A DNA stretch of 64,000 nt from FEN-1219 sp036563665 (GTDB lineage: Bacteria > Pseudomonadota > Gammaproteobacteria > Steroidobacterales > Rariloculaceae), in assembly GCA_036563665.1 (NCBI GenBank), contig DATCLY010000036.1, positions 156,546-220,545 of the forward strand, read 5' to 3'. The position numbers were made by a program, and so were the translations under genes. Of this stretch, positions 8,619-16,403 are shown piece by piece. Below the pieces are notes generated by a model that searched no databases, was not told the origin of the DNA, and saw nothing but the letters and a program-made list of their open reading frames with translations. Numbering within the stretch: position 1 is the first letter of the stretch; each line of letters begins with the position of its first letter.

Positions 8619-10388
8619 CTAGAACGGCCAGACGATCGGCGCGAGCGTCACGGCAACGGCGCCGACCAGCACGTTGAGCGGCAGGCCGATGCGCACGTAG
8701 TCGGAGAACCGATAGCCGCCGGGGCCGTACACCATGAGGTTGGTCTGATAGCCGATCGGCGTCGCGAACCCCGCCGACGCGGCCATCATGATCACCGCCA
8801 CGAACGGCCAGAGGCTCACCCCGAGCCCCTCGGCGGTGGCCACGGCGAACGGGAAGGCGATCACGGCCGCCGCATTGTTCGAGAGCACCTCGGTGAGCAG
8901 GTTCGTGAGCGCGTAGATCGCGACCAGCGTGAGCCACGGGTTGCCGCCCGCGAGGTCGACGCCCGCTTGCGCGATGGCGGCGGCGGCACCGCTCGACTCG
9001 AGCGCGTGGCCCAGGCCGAACGACGCGCCGATGACGGTGAGCACCGACCAGTCGATGCTCGAGCGCGCGGAGCTCGCCGTGGTGCAGCGCGTGAGCAGCA
9101 TGAGGCCGCCGGCCACGAGCCCCGCCTCGAGCATGGACAGGAGCTCCGTGGCCGCCGCGAGCACCATGAGGCCCAGGATCAGCGTGGCCACCCAGGCGCG
9201 GTCGTGGCGGGGCAGGCTCGCGCCCTGCACCTCGCTCAGCAGCAGGAAGTCGCGCGAGTTGCGGTGCCGCGCGGCGAAGCTTGGCCGCGACTCGAGGAGC
9301 AGCGTGTCGCCGGCCTGCAGCTCGATGTCGCCGATCTTGCCCCGCAGGCGCTCGCCGTTGCGCGCCACGGCGATGACCACCGCGTCGTAGCGCGAGCGGA
9401 ACCGGCCCTCGCGGATCGTGCGGCCCACCACGGGGCACGTGGGCGAGACCACCGCCTCGATGAGCCGCCGCTCTGGGCGCGGCGCCGTGAGCTTGAAGAG
9501 CTGCTCCGGCGCGGGCACGAGGCCGCGCAGCCGCAGCAGCTCCACCACCGATTCCACCACGCCCACGAACAGCAGCCGGTCGCCGGCCTGCAGCTTCTCG
9601 CTGGGCTCCACCGCCGGCAGCACCGTGTCCGCGCGCTCGATCTCGGCGAGGAACGCGCCCGGCAGGTGCCGCAGGCCCGCCTCTTCCACGCTCTTGCCGA
9701 TCAGCGGGCTCGACTCCTGCACGAGCATCTCGATCGCGTACTCGCGCGCGTCGGCCCCCTCGCGCAGCGGCGGCCGCCGCTCGGGCAGGAGCCACTTCTG
9801 GAACGCCACGATGAACGAGATGCCCACCACGGCGCACGGCACGCCGAGCGCGCCGATGGCGAAGAAGCCCATGGGTCCCAAGTCCGTGCGCTCGAGCACG
9901 AGGCCGTGCACGACCACGTTGGTGCTCGTGCCGATGAGCGTGAACATGCCGCCGAGGATCGCCGCGTAGGAGAGCGGCAGCATGAGCTTCGACACGGAGA
10001 TGCCGCTGCGCCGCGCCCAGTCCTCCACCACGGGCACGAGCATCGCGACGAGCGGCGTGTTGTTGAGGAACCCGCTCATGCCGGCCACGGGCAGCATGAG
10101 CCGCAGCTGCGCCGCCGTGACCGAGCGCGGGCGCCCGAGCAGCCGCGCGCCCACGGCGTGCACGGCCCCGGTGTCCACGAGCCCGGCCACCACCACGTAC
10201 AGCACGCCGACGGTCGCGAGGCCGGGATTCGCGAGGCCCGCGAGCGCCTCTCCGGGCGAGACCACGCCGGCCACGAGGAGCACCGTCAGCGCGCCCACCA
10301 TGACGGCGTCCGCGGCGAGGTTGGTGCCGATCAGCGTGCAGATCGTGACGCCGACCACAGCCAGCGTGAACCAGGCCTCGAATCCCAA
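8619..10388 (-). CDS. SLC13/DASS-type permease with two TrkA-C (RCK_C) domains
   Basis: The 589-residue protein has membrane segments at both ends and two soluble RCK_C-like domains in the middle (around IEMLVQESSPLIGKSVEEAG and VVSPTCPVVGRTIREG). This is the layout of the large bacterial SLC13 permeases often annotated as sulfate or dicarboxylate transporters. Two repeated SNNAAA/NNTPLVA-type hairpin motifs occur (FLNNTPLVAMLVP and VLSNNAAAVIAFP). The TTG at 10388 is chosen because GGAGAG lies six bases upstream and the membrane part starts there. With soxCD nearby, a sulfate role is attractive but unproven. Confidence 0.82.
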   Translation of the reverse strand: MGFEAWFTLAVVGVTICTLIGTNLAADAVMVGALTVLLVAGVVSPGEALAGLANPGLATVGVLYVVVAGLVDTGAVHAVGARLLGRPRSVTAAQLRLMLPVAGMSGFLNNTPLVAMLVPVVEDWARRSGISVSKLMLPLSYAAILGGMFTLIGTSTNVVVHGLVLERTDLGPMGFFAIGALGVPCAVVGISFIVAFQKWLLPERRPPLREGADAREYAIEMLVQESSPLIGKSVEEAGLRHLPGAFLAEIERADTVLPAVEPSEKLQAGDRLLFVGVVESVVELLRLRGLVPAPEQLFKLTAPRPERRLIEAVVSPTCPVVGRTIREGRFRSRYDAVVIAVARNGERLRGKIGDIELQAGDTLLLESRPSFAARHRNSRDFLLLSEVQGASLPRHDRAWVATLILGLMVLAAATELLSMLEAGLVAGGLMLLTRCTTASSARSSIDWSVLTVIGASFGLGHALESSGAAAAIAQAGVDLAGGNPWLTLVAIYALTNLLTEVLSNNAAAVIAFPFAVATAEGLGVSLWPFVAVIMMAASAGFATPIGYQTNLMVYGPGGYRFSDYVRIGLPLNVLVGAVAVTLAPIVWPF

Positions 10389-10478
10389 GCGGAGCTCTCC
10401 AGTGGATGCGGCGGGCGGGCGTGAGGTAGGCGATCCTGTCTGCTGCGGGTTGCCGGCGGCCGCCGCCGAGCGGCGCGC

Positions 10479-10484
10479 ATTATA
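10479..10484 (-). promoter_or_regulatory. Candidate -10 box (TATAAT) for the SLC13 permease
   Basis: Read on the minus strand the site is a perfect TATAAT, rare in this GC-rich sequence. It lies about 90 bases upstream of the permease start in the intergenic space shared with the divergent exporter. No clear -35 is seen at 17 bases. Confidence 0.45.
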
Positions 10485-10535
10485 CAGGCTCCGCGACAGG
10501 CCGCCCGGCTGTCGCGGCCCGGAGGGCTTTCGGGC

Positions 10536-10541
10536 TACGCT
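10536..10541 (+). promoter_or_regulatory. Candidate -10 box placed for a leaderless mRNA
   Basis: TACGCT (in GGCTACGCT) ends six bases before the ATG at 10548. Transcription starting about seven bases later would begin at the start codon itself. The bases before that ATG (TTCCCCG) contain no ribosome-binding site, which agrees with a leaderless transcript. Confidence 0.35.
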
Positions 10542-10547
10542 TCCCCG

Positions 10548-12356
10548 ATGGCCGCGAACCCGGATCAACGTCCACGAGCCCGCTCGCTCAAGCCCCTGCG
10601 GGCGCTCGTGCCCTATCTCGCGCCGTATCGGCGCGTGCTCGCCGCCGCCATCGCCGCGCTGCTGATCGCCGCGGCGGCGCAGCTCGCGCTGCCGGTGGCC
10701 CTGCGCTACCTCGTGGATCGAGGCCTCGTGGTGCGCGACGCCGCCACCATCGACCGCTACTTCCTGGCGTTCCTCGGGGCCGCCGTGCTGTTCGGCGTGT
10801 TCGCGTCGCTGCGGTTCTACCTCGTGACCTGGCTGGGCGAGCGCGTGGTGGCCGACATCCGCAAGAAGGTCTACGACCGCGTGATCGGCATGGACCCCGC
10901 GTTCTTCGAGATCACGCGCACGGGCGAGGTGCTGTCGCGGCTCACGGCCGACACCACGCTCGTGCAGACGATCTCCGGGGCCGGCATCTCCATCACGTTG
11001 CGCTCGGCGCTCACGTTCGGGGGCTCGCTCCTCATGCTCATCGCCACGAGCCCGATGCTGACCGCGATGATCGTGGTGCTCATGCCGCTGGTCGTGGGGC
11101 CGCTGCTCGTCCTCGGCCGGCGGCTGCGCAGCCTGTCGCGCGACTCGCAGGACCGCGTGGCGGACACGAGCGCGCTCGCGGGCGAGACGATCAACGCCGT
11201 GCAGACGGTGCAGGCGTTCACGCTGGAGAAGCTGCTGTCCACGAAGTTCGCGGAAGCCGTGGAGCGCTCGTTCCGCGTGGCGGTGCGGCGCATCAAGGTG
11301 CGCGGGCTGCTCACGGCGCTCGCCACCACGCTCGTGTTCGGCGCGATCACGCTCGTGCTGTGGTTCGGCGCGCGCCGCGTGCTGCAGGGCGAGCTCACCT
11401 ACGGGCAGCTCTCGCAGTTCCTGCTCTACGCGGGCTTCATGGGGGTGGCGGCCGCTTCGTTGTCGGAGATGTGGGGCGAGGTGCAGCGGGCGGCGGGCGC
11501 GATGGAGCGTCTCGTGCAGCTCGAGCAGGCAGTGCCCACGATCCGCGCGCCCGCGCGGCCGGTGGCGCTGCCGCGGCCGAGCCGCGGGCGCATCGAGTTC
11601 GATCACGTGTCGTTCCGCTATCCGTCGCGGCCCGATACCGCGGCGCTGCACGACTTCACGCTCGTCATCGAGCCCGGCGAGACGGTGGCGTTCGTGGGCC
11701 CGTCGGGCGCGGGCAAGACCACGGCTTTCCAGCTGCTGCTCCGGTTCTACGACCCGACCGCCGGGCGCATCCTCATCGACGGCGTGGACATCGCCACGGC
11801 CGATCCGCGCGAGGTGCGCAGGCACATCGGCCTCGTGCCGCAGGACACGGTGCTCTTCGGGACGTCGGCCCGCGACAACATCCGCTACGGGCGCCCGGAC
11901 GCGAGCGACGCGGAGATCGAGGCCGCGGCCGCCGCCGCGGCGGCGGACGAGTTCATCGCGCGGCTGCCGGAGGGCTACGACACGTTCCTCGGCGAGCGAG
12001 GCGCGCGGCTCTCGGGCGGGCAGCGGCAGCGCATCGCGATCGCGCGCGCGATCCTCAAGGATCCGCCCATCCTGCTGCTCGACGAGGCGACGAGCGCGCT
12101 CGACGCGGAAAGCGAGCAGCTCGTGCAGCGGGCGCTCGAGCGCCTCATGCAGCGGCGCACGACCATCATCATCGCGCATCGGCTTGCGACGGTGCTCAAG
12201 GCCGACCGCATCGTCGTCATGGACCAGGGGCGGCTCGTCGCGATCGGCACGCACGACCAGCTCCTGCGCGCGAGCCCGCTCTACGCGCGGCTCGCGGAGC
12301 TGCAGTTCGGCATGGAGCCCGCGGCCGCGGCGCGGCGGCACGCGAGCGGGGCCTGA
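10548..12356 (+). CDS. ABC exporter, fused membrane and ATPase domains (MsbA-like)
   Basis: The 602-residue half-transporter has an N-terminal six-helix exporter domain (about residues 15-320) and a C-terminal ATPase. The ATPase has Walker A GPSGAGKTT, the signature LSGGQRQRIAIARA, Walker B ILLLDEATSALD and the H-loop IIAHRL. It would work as a homodimer in the inner membrane. The family includes lipid A, peptide and drug exporters and the substrate is not evident. No ribosome-binding site precedes the ATG. A downstream MBL-fold gene begins five bases after the stop and is probably co-transcribed. Confidence 0.9.
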   Translation: MAANPDQRPRARSLKPLRALVPYLAPYRRVLAAAIAALLIAAAAQLALPVALRYLVDRGLVVRDAATIDRYFLAFLGAAVLFGVFASLRFYLVTWLGERVVADIRKKVYDRVIGMDPAFFEITRTGEVLSRLTADTTLVQTISGAGISITLRSALTFGGSLLMLIATSPMLTAMIVVLMPLVVGPLLVLGRRLRSLSRDSQDRVADTSALAGETINAVQTVQAFTLEKLLSTKFAEAVERSFRVAVRRIKVRGLLTALATTLVFGAITLVLWFGARRVLQGELTYGQLSQFLLYAGFMGVAAASLSEMWGEVQRAAGAMERLVQLEQAVPTIRAPARPVALPRPSRGRIEFDHVSFRYPSRPDTAALHDFTLVIEPGETVAFVGPSGAGKTTAFQLLLRFYDPTAGRILIDGVDIATADPREVRRHIGLVPQDTVLFGTSARDNIRYGRPDASDAEIEAAAAAAAADEFIARLPEGYDTFLGERGARLSGGQRQRIAIARAILKDPPILLLDEATSALDAESEQLVQRALERLMQRRTTIIIAHRLATVLKADRIVVMDQGRLVAIGTHDQLLRASPLYARLAELQFGMEPAAAARRHASGA

Positions 12357-12361
12357 CGCGC

Positions 12362-13228
12362 ATGCGCCTCTGGTCCGTGGAAGGCAACCGCCAGCGCCTC
12401 GACGGCGGCGCCATGTTCGGCAACGTGCCGCGCGCGCTCTGGTCGCAGTGGTTCCAGCCGGACGAGGCGAACCGCATCGAGCTCGCGTGCCGCGCGCTGC
12501 TGGTCGACGACCTCGACGGCCGGCGCGTGCTGTTCGAGACGGGGATAGGCGCGTTCTTCGAGCCGAAGCTCAAGGAGCGCTACGGCGTGCGCGAGGAGCG
12601 GCACGTGCTGCTCGACTCGCTCGCCGAGCGGGGGCTCTCGCACGAGGACGTCGACGTCGTCGTGCTGAGCCATCTGCACTTCGATCACGCGGGCGGCCTG
12701 CTCGCGGCGTACCGCGAGAACGCTGCGCCGGAGCTGCTGTTCCCGAACGCCTGCTTCGTCGTCGGCCGGCGCGCGTGGGAACGCGCGCTCGCGCCGCATC
12801 CGCGCGACCGGGCGTCGTTCATCCCGGGGCTCCCGGAGCTCCTCGCGGCGAGCGGCCGGCTCGAGCTCGTGGACGGCGAGCGCTCGCCGGCGCTCGGCGA
12901 CGCGGTGCGCTTCATGTTCAGTGACGGCCACACGCCCGGGCTGCTGCTCGCCGAGGTGGGCGGCGACGGCGGCGTCGTGTTCTGCTCGGACCTGATCCCC
13001 GGAAGGGCCTGGGTGCACCTGCCCGTGACGATGGGCTACGACCGTTATCCGGAGCGGCTCATCGACGAGAAGCGGGCGTTCCTCGAGGACAAGCTCGCGC
13101 GCGGCGTGCGGCTGTTCTTCACGCACGACCCTGACTGCGCCATGGCGCTGCCCGTCCGCGACGAGCGCGGGCGCTTCGGCGTGACGGACGCCGTCGCGTC
13201 CGTGGACGGCCTGACCCTGCCCGGCTGA
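12362..13228 (+). CDS. Cytoplasmic MBL-fold metallo-hydrolase
   Basis: The 288-residue protein has the zinc motif SHLHFDHAGGL (H, H, D, H), a later His in SDGHTPG, a metal Asp in FCSDLIP and a final His in FFTHDPD. There is no signal peptide. It resembles the broad MBL-fold group that includes lactonases and thioesterases, and no substrate can be named. The start at 12362 is five bases after the exporter stop, so the pair probably forms an operon. It lacks the beta-CASP features of the ligase-associated exonuclease family, although a DNA ligase follows. Confidence 0.82.
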   Translation: MRLWSVEGNRQRLDGGAMFGNVPRALWSQWFQPDEANRIELACRALLVDDLDGRRVLFETGIGAFFEPKLKERYGVREERHVLLDSLAERGLSHEDVDVVVLSHLHFDHAGGLLAAYRENAAPELLFPNACFVVGRRAWERALAPHPRDRASFIPGLPELLAASGRLELVDGERSPALGDAVRFMFSDGHTPGLLLAEVGGDGGVVFCSDLIPGRAWVHLPVTMGYDRYPERLIDEKRAFLEDKLARGVRLFFTHDPDCAMALPVRDERGRFGVTDAVASVDGLTLPG

Positions 13229-13235
13229 CCGCAGC

Positions 13236-13368
13236 CTGTGGGAGCGGCTTCCCAGCCGCGATTCCTCATCTGTGGGAGCGGCTTTCTAGCCGCGATCTTT
13301 CGCTGTGGGAGCGACTTTCTAGTCGCGATCTTTCGCTGTGGGAGCGACTTTCTAGTCGCGATTCTTGC
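13236..13368. repeat. Four tandem 33-34 bp hairpin repeats
   Basis: Head-to-tail units start at 13236, 13270, 13303 and 13336. Each has the form CTGTGGGAGCGRC, six bases, GYCGCGATC. Units 1-2 carry GCGGC/GCCGC arms and units 3-4 carry GCGAC/GTCGC. The G-C pair has become A-T on both arms, so the stem is preserved. There are no unique spacers, which rules out a CRISPR array. The block lies directly after the MBL gene stop. Confidence 0.85.
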
Positions 13369-13571
13369 GTCACCGCGGGCGGCGCGGCTCGCATGTGCTC
13401 CTTCCAGCACCGCCGTGAACACCTCCCTGTGGGCTCGCTCGCGCACATCCTGTGCGCGAGCGTGCTGAAGGGGCACACGCGATCCACGCCGCGAAGCGTC
13501 CTCGCGGGCTTTGGCGTCCCGCAGATCGCGACCTGCGGCGCTGAACATCGCGGCTGGAAAGCCGCTCCCAC
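13369..13571 (+). repeat. Composite palindromic element, copy 1
   Basis: This is one of three related elements in the window. Its core has outer inverted arms at 13391-13410 and 13462-13480 (GCATGTGCTCCTTCCAGCAC and its imperfect complement) enclosing a second inverted repeat (CGCTCGCGCAC / GTGCGCGAGCG). It ends in a REP-like unit, in inverted orientation, at about 13548-13571. Internal hairpin arms have a few mismatches here. The element is preceded by the tandem hairpins and followed closely by the DNA ligase gene. Confidence 0.75.
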
Positions 13572-13590
13572 CTAGCGTGGCGGCGTGCGC

Positions 13591-13596
13591 TATGCT
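13591..13596 (+). promoter_or_regulatory. Candidate -10 box for the DNA ligase gene
   Basis: TATGCT in the context GCTATGCT ends nine bases before the ATG at 13606. No ribosome-binding site is visible, so the transcript may be leaderless or nearly so. No -35 is assigned. Confidence 0.3.
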
Positions 13597-13605
13597 CGCT
13601 CGGCC

Positions 13606-15141
13606 ATGCAGCTCGCTGCGCTCGCCGAGGCTTCGGCCGCCCTGGCGGCGACGAGCAGCCGGCTCGAGAAGGTCCGGCTGCTCGCGGAGTGTCTGCGCGC
13701 GCTCGAGCCCGAGGAGCGCGCGACCGGCGTCGCGTGGCTGTCGGGTCGCCTGCTCGGCGGCCGCGTCGGCTTGGGCCCCGCCACGATCCACCAGCTCCGG
13801 TCCGTGCCGCCGGCGCCCGCGGCCTCGCTGACCGTGGCCGAGGCGGCCGGGCGCATCGAGGCGCTGCGAGGCATCGCGGGCGCGGGCTCCGGCGCCCGAC
13901 GCCGACAGGCGCTCGGGGAGCTCTTCGCGCGCGCGACGGCGGCCGAGCAGGACTTCCTCGCGCGCCTGCTGCTCGGGGAGCTGCGCCAGGGCGCGCTCGA
14001 GGGCGTGATGGCGGACGCGATCGCCGCGGCGGCCGGGCTGCCGCCCGCGGAGGTGCGCCGCGCCATCATGCTCGCGGGCGACGTGACGCCGGTGGCGGTG
14101 GCCGCGCTCGGCGAGGGGCGGGACGGGCTCGCGCGCTTCCGGCTCGCGCTCTACGAGCCCGTGAAGCCTATGCTCGCGAGCCCCACGGAGGACGTGGCGA
14201 GCGCGCTGGCGGCGCTCGGCGCCGCCGCGTTCGAGTACAAGCTCGACGGCGCGCGCGTGCAGGTGCACAAGGGCGATCGCGGCGTGCGGATCTACTCGCG
14301 CACCGGGCGCGACGTGTCGGACAGCCTGCCCGAGCTCGTGGCCGCGGTGAGCGCCTGGCCCGTGCGCACGCTCGTCGTCGACGGCGAGGCGATCGCGCTC
14401 GACGGCTCGGGCCGTCCGCGGCCGTTCCAGGAGACGATGCGCCGGTTCGGGCGCAAGCGCGAGGTCGGCGACCTGCAGGCCGAGCTGCCGATGTCGCTGT
14501 TCTGCTTCGACTGCCTGCACGCGGAAGGCGAGGACCTCATCGACCGGCCGACGGCTGCGCGCTTCGAGCGCCTGGCCGCGCACGTGCCGGAGGCGGCCAT
14601 CGTGCCCCGCACCATCACGGGCGAACTCGAGGCGGCCGAGGCGTTCCTGCGAGACGCGCTCGAGCACGGCCACGAAGGGCTCATGGCCAAGTCGCTGGAG
14701 GCGCCGTACGAAGCCGGCAGCCGCGGCGCGGCGTGGCTCAAGATCAAGCTCGCGCACACGCTCGATCTCGTGGTGCTCGCCGCGGAGTGGGGCAGCGGCC
14801 GGCGCCGCGGCTGGCTCAGCAACCTGCACCTCGGCGCGCGCGATCCGAACGGCGGCTTCGTGATGCTCGGCAAGACGTTCAAGGGGCTCACGGACGAGAT
14901 GCTCCGGTGGCAGACCGAGCGTCTGCGCGAGCTCGCCGTGGACAGCGACGGCTATGTCGTGCGCGTGCGGCCCGAGCTCGTGGTGGAGATCGCGTTCAAC
15001 GAGCTGCAGGTGAGCCGCCGCTATCCCGGCGGGCTCGCGCTGCGCTTCGCGCGCGTGCTGCGCTACCGACCGGACAAGACGGCGGCCGAGGCCGACACGA
15101 TCGACACCGTGCGCGCGATCGCGGGCCTCGGGAAGCGCTGA
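13606..15141 (+). CDS. ATP-dependent DNA ligase (mycobacterial LigB-like)
   Basis: The 511-residue enzyme has an all-helical N-terminal DNA-binding domain starting ATSSRLEKVRLLAECL, then the adenylation domain with motif I EYKLDGARVQ (nucleophilic Lys near residue 210), IYSRTGRD, VVDGEAIALD and SLFCFDCLHAEGEDL, and a C-terminal OB fold (LKIKLAHTLDLVVLAAEWGSG). It seals DNA nicks using ATP, unlike the essential NAD-dependent LigA. The N-terminal domain and order match LigB of mycobacteria. No Lhr-type helicase or exonuclease partner lies next to it. The ATG at 13606 is preferred over a GTG at 13585. Confidence 0.9.
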   Translation: MQLAALAEASAALAATSSRLEKVRLLAECLRALEPEERATGVAWLSGRLLGGRVGLGPATIHQLRSVPPAPAASLTVAEAAGRIEALRGIAGAGSGARRRQALGELFARATAAEQDFLARLLLGELRQGALEGVMADAIAAAAGLPPAEVRRAIMLAGDVTPVAVAALGEGRDGLARFRLALYEPVKPMLASPTEDVASALAALGAAAFEYKLDGARVQVHKGDRGVRIYSRTGRDVSDSLPELVAAVSAWPVRTLVVDGEAIALDGSGRPRPFQETMRRFGRKREVGDLQAELPMSLFCFDCLHAEGEDLIDRPTAARFERLAAHVPEAAIVPRTITGELEAAEAFLRDALEHGHEGLMAKSLEAPYEAGSRGAAWLKIKLAHTLDLVVLAAEWGSGRRRGWLSNLHLGARDPNGGFVMLGKTFKGLTDEMLRWQTERLRELAVDSDGYVVRVRPELVVEIAFNELQVSRRYPGGLALRFARVLRYRPDKTAAEADTIDTVRAIAGLGKR

Positions 15142-15147
15142 GAGGGG

Positions 15148-15639
15148 TCATTCGCCGCGGCGCTGCTGGCGCTCGCGGCGCTCGGCCTGCTCGCGGCGGG
15201 CCCTCTCGAGCGCCCGGTTCACGCGCTCGGCCGACTCCTCGGCCGTGGGCTCGCGCGGCTCCGGCTTGTCGCAGTCGAGCTTCGCCCAATCGATCTCGCG
15301 CCGCTGATCGAGGATGTACATGGCCTCGGCCGCGGCCTGAATGAACGCGAGGCTCGACCGCAGCTGCTGCTCGAGGTCGCGCACGTCGGCCGGTGTCAGC
15401 CGGCTCGCCGGGTGAAGCTTGCCGGTGAGCTCGCAGTTGAAGCCGGCCTCGTGGCCGGTCACGGAGAAGTCCTCGAAGCCGCCGGCGGCGCCGTCGCGCT
15501 GATCGCCCCAGATCCACGTGAAGTCGTCGCGAGGCAAGCTGACGAGACCGGGAAACCCGCCGAGCTGCCCCTGCGCATCGGGCAGCACCGACATCGACAG
15601 GCAGCCGACGGCGAGCGGCAACAGCGTTCTGATCGTCAT
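15148..15639 (-). CDS. Exported protein of unknown function with a charged C-terminus
   Basis: I do not recognise this 163-residue protein. It has a Sec-type signal peptide (about 1-24, ending DAQG-Q), a middle region with FNCELTGKLHPASRLTPADVRDLEQQL, and an Arg/Glu-rich helical tail (ALERARREQAERRERQQRR). Two cysteines remain after the signal. It is convergent with the DNA ligase gene, with six bases between stops. The ATG at 15639 is chosen because the signal peptide begins there. Confidence 0.65.
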   Translation of the reverse strand: MTIRTLLPLAVGCLSMSVLPDAQGQLGGFPGLVSLPRDDFTWIWGDQRDGAAGGFEDFSVTGHEAGFNCELTGKLHPASRLTPADVRDLEQQLRSSLAFIQAAAEAMYILDQRREIDWAKLDCDKPEPREPTAEESAERVNRALERARREQAERRERQQRRGE

Positions 15640-15763
15640 GGCCGTCTCTCTTGCGGGCGGTGCGCCGGGGGTCCGCGTCCCCGACCTCCCATCATACGCC
15701 GATGCGCCCATGGGGTCGCCCCGAGGGTGGTCGCGCCCCGGGTCCGCGTGCGGGCTCTACTGA

Positions 15764-15793
15764 TTGACAAGCAATTTTTTTGCTTCCTAGACT
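15764..15793 (+). promoter_or_regulatory. Sigma-70-type promoter of the rhodanese operon
   Basis: A perfect TTGACA at 15764-15769 is followed after 18 bases by TAGACT at 15788-15793, in an AT-rich island containing a run of seven T. It is the best sigma-70 promoter in the window and lies 64 bases before the rhodanese ATG. The -10 overlaps a 26-bp palindrome, which suggests repression. Confidence 0.6.
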
Positions 15794-15815
15794 TGGACCA
15801 AACTTGGACCAAGTC
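15790..15815. promoter_or_regulatory. Probable operator: 26-bp near-palindrome built of two 11-bp repeats
   Basis: Two direct copies of ACTTGGACCAA (15791-15801 and 15802-15812) are themselves near-palindromic (TTGG-A-CCAA). Together they make a 26-bp near-palindrome, with 11 of 13 positions matching between halves. The 11-bp spacing equals one helical turn, so two dimers could bind on the same face. It overlaps the -10 box. The binding protein is unknown. Confidence 0.55.
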
Positions 15816-15856
15816 CAATAACAGAGTCAGTCTAAGCTCGAACGGGAGGCAAGCGG

Positions 15857-16354
15857 ATGGTGCGTTGGCGCGTGCTATGGGTCACTGTGGGCCTCGCGCT
15901 CGGCGCGGCCGGCGGGGCCGAGGAGGCGGCGATCACCGGGGAGGCCACCTCGGCCGCGGCCGAAGCGTCCCCGCCGGATGGGGCAATGTCTCCCGTCCCC
16001 CCGATCGAGCAGTCGCTGCTGCTCGCCTTCCTCGCGAACAACGAGACATTCACGCTGCTCGACGCCCGCTCGCCCGAAGAGTTCGGTGTGGGGCACCTCT
16101 ACGGCGCGAAGAACGTTCCCCATGACGCCGTGGAAGCCCACGCCGACGCGCTGCCGGCGGACCGCGACGCCCCAATCGTCGTCTATTGCAAGACCGGCAA
16201 GCGGGCCGCGGCGCTCAAGGAGCGGCTCGTCGAGCTCGGCTACAGCGACGTGCGGATCCTGGGTCCGCAGCAGATCGTCTGGAGCGACACCGCGCCGATG
16301 TTCAACTGCGGCGTGCCGGATTCACAGGAGACCAGCTTGTTGTCGACGAAGTAG
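15857..16354 (+). CDS. Exported single-domain rhodanese
   Basis: The 165-residue protein has a signal peptide (about 1-20) and a low-complexity Ala/Glu linker, then a rhodanese domain with LLDARSPEEFGVGHLYGAKNVP and the active-site loop VYCKTGKRA, whose Cys would carry a persulfide. It should transfer sulfane sulfur, or act as a sulfur carrier, in the periplasm. GGGAGG precedes the ATG. It heads an operon with a di-haem peroxidase, a metallophosphoesterase and a cytochrome c. Confidence 0.85.
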   Translation: MVRWRVLWVTVGLALGAAGGAEEAAITGEATSAAAEASPPDGAMSPVPPIEQSLLLAFLANNETFTLLDARSPEEFGVGHLYGAKNVPHDAVEAHADALPADRDAPIVVYCKTGKRAAALKERLVELGYSDVRILGPQQIVWSDTAPMFNCGVPDSQETSLLSTK

Positions 16355-16403
16355 CGGCCCGGCCGCCCGCGCGGGCGGCCACCGCGAGCGTGGGGTGCTT
16401 TGC

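Noticed and set aside
8619..12341. A single 1240-codon minus-strand frame joining the SLC13 permease to upstream sequence
   Set aside because: The upstream half is the antisense of the ABC exporter and has low-complexity composition. The true permease starts at the TTG at 10388.
13236..13368. CRISPR array
   Set aside because: The repeats are palindromic and directly abut with no unique spacers, and no cas gene is present.
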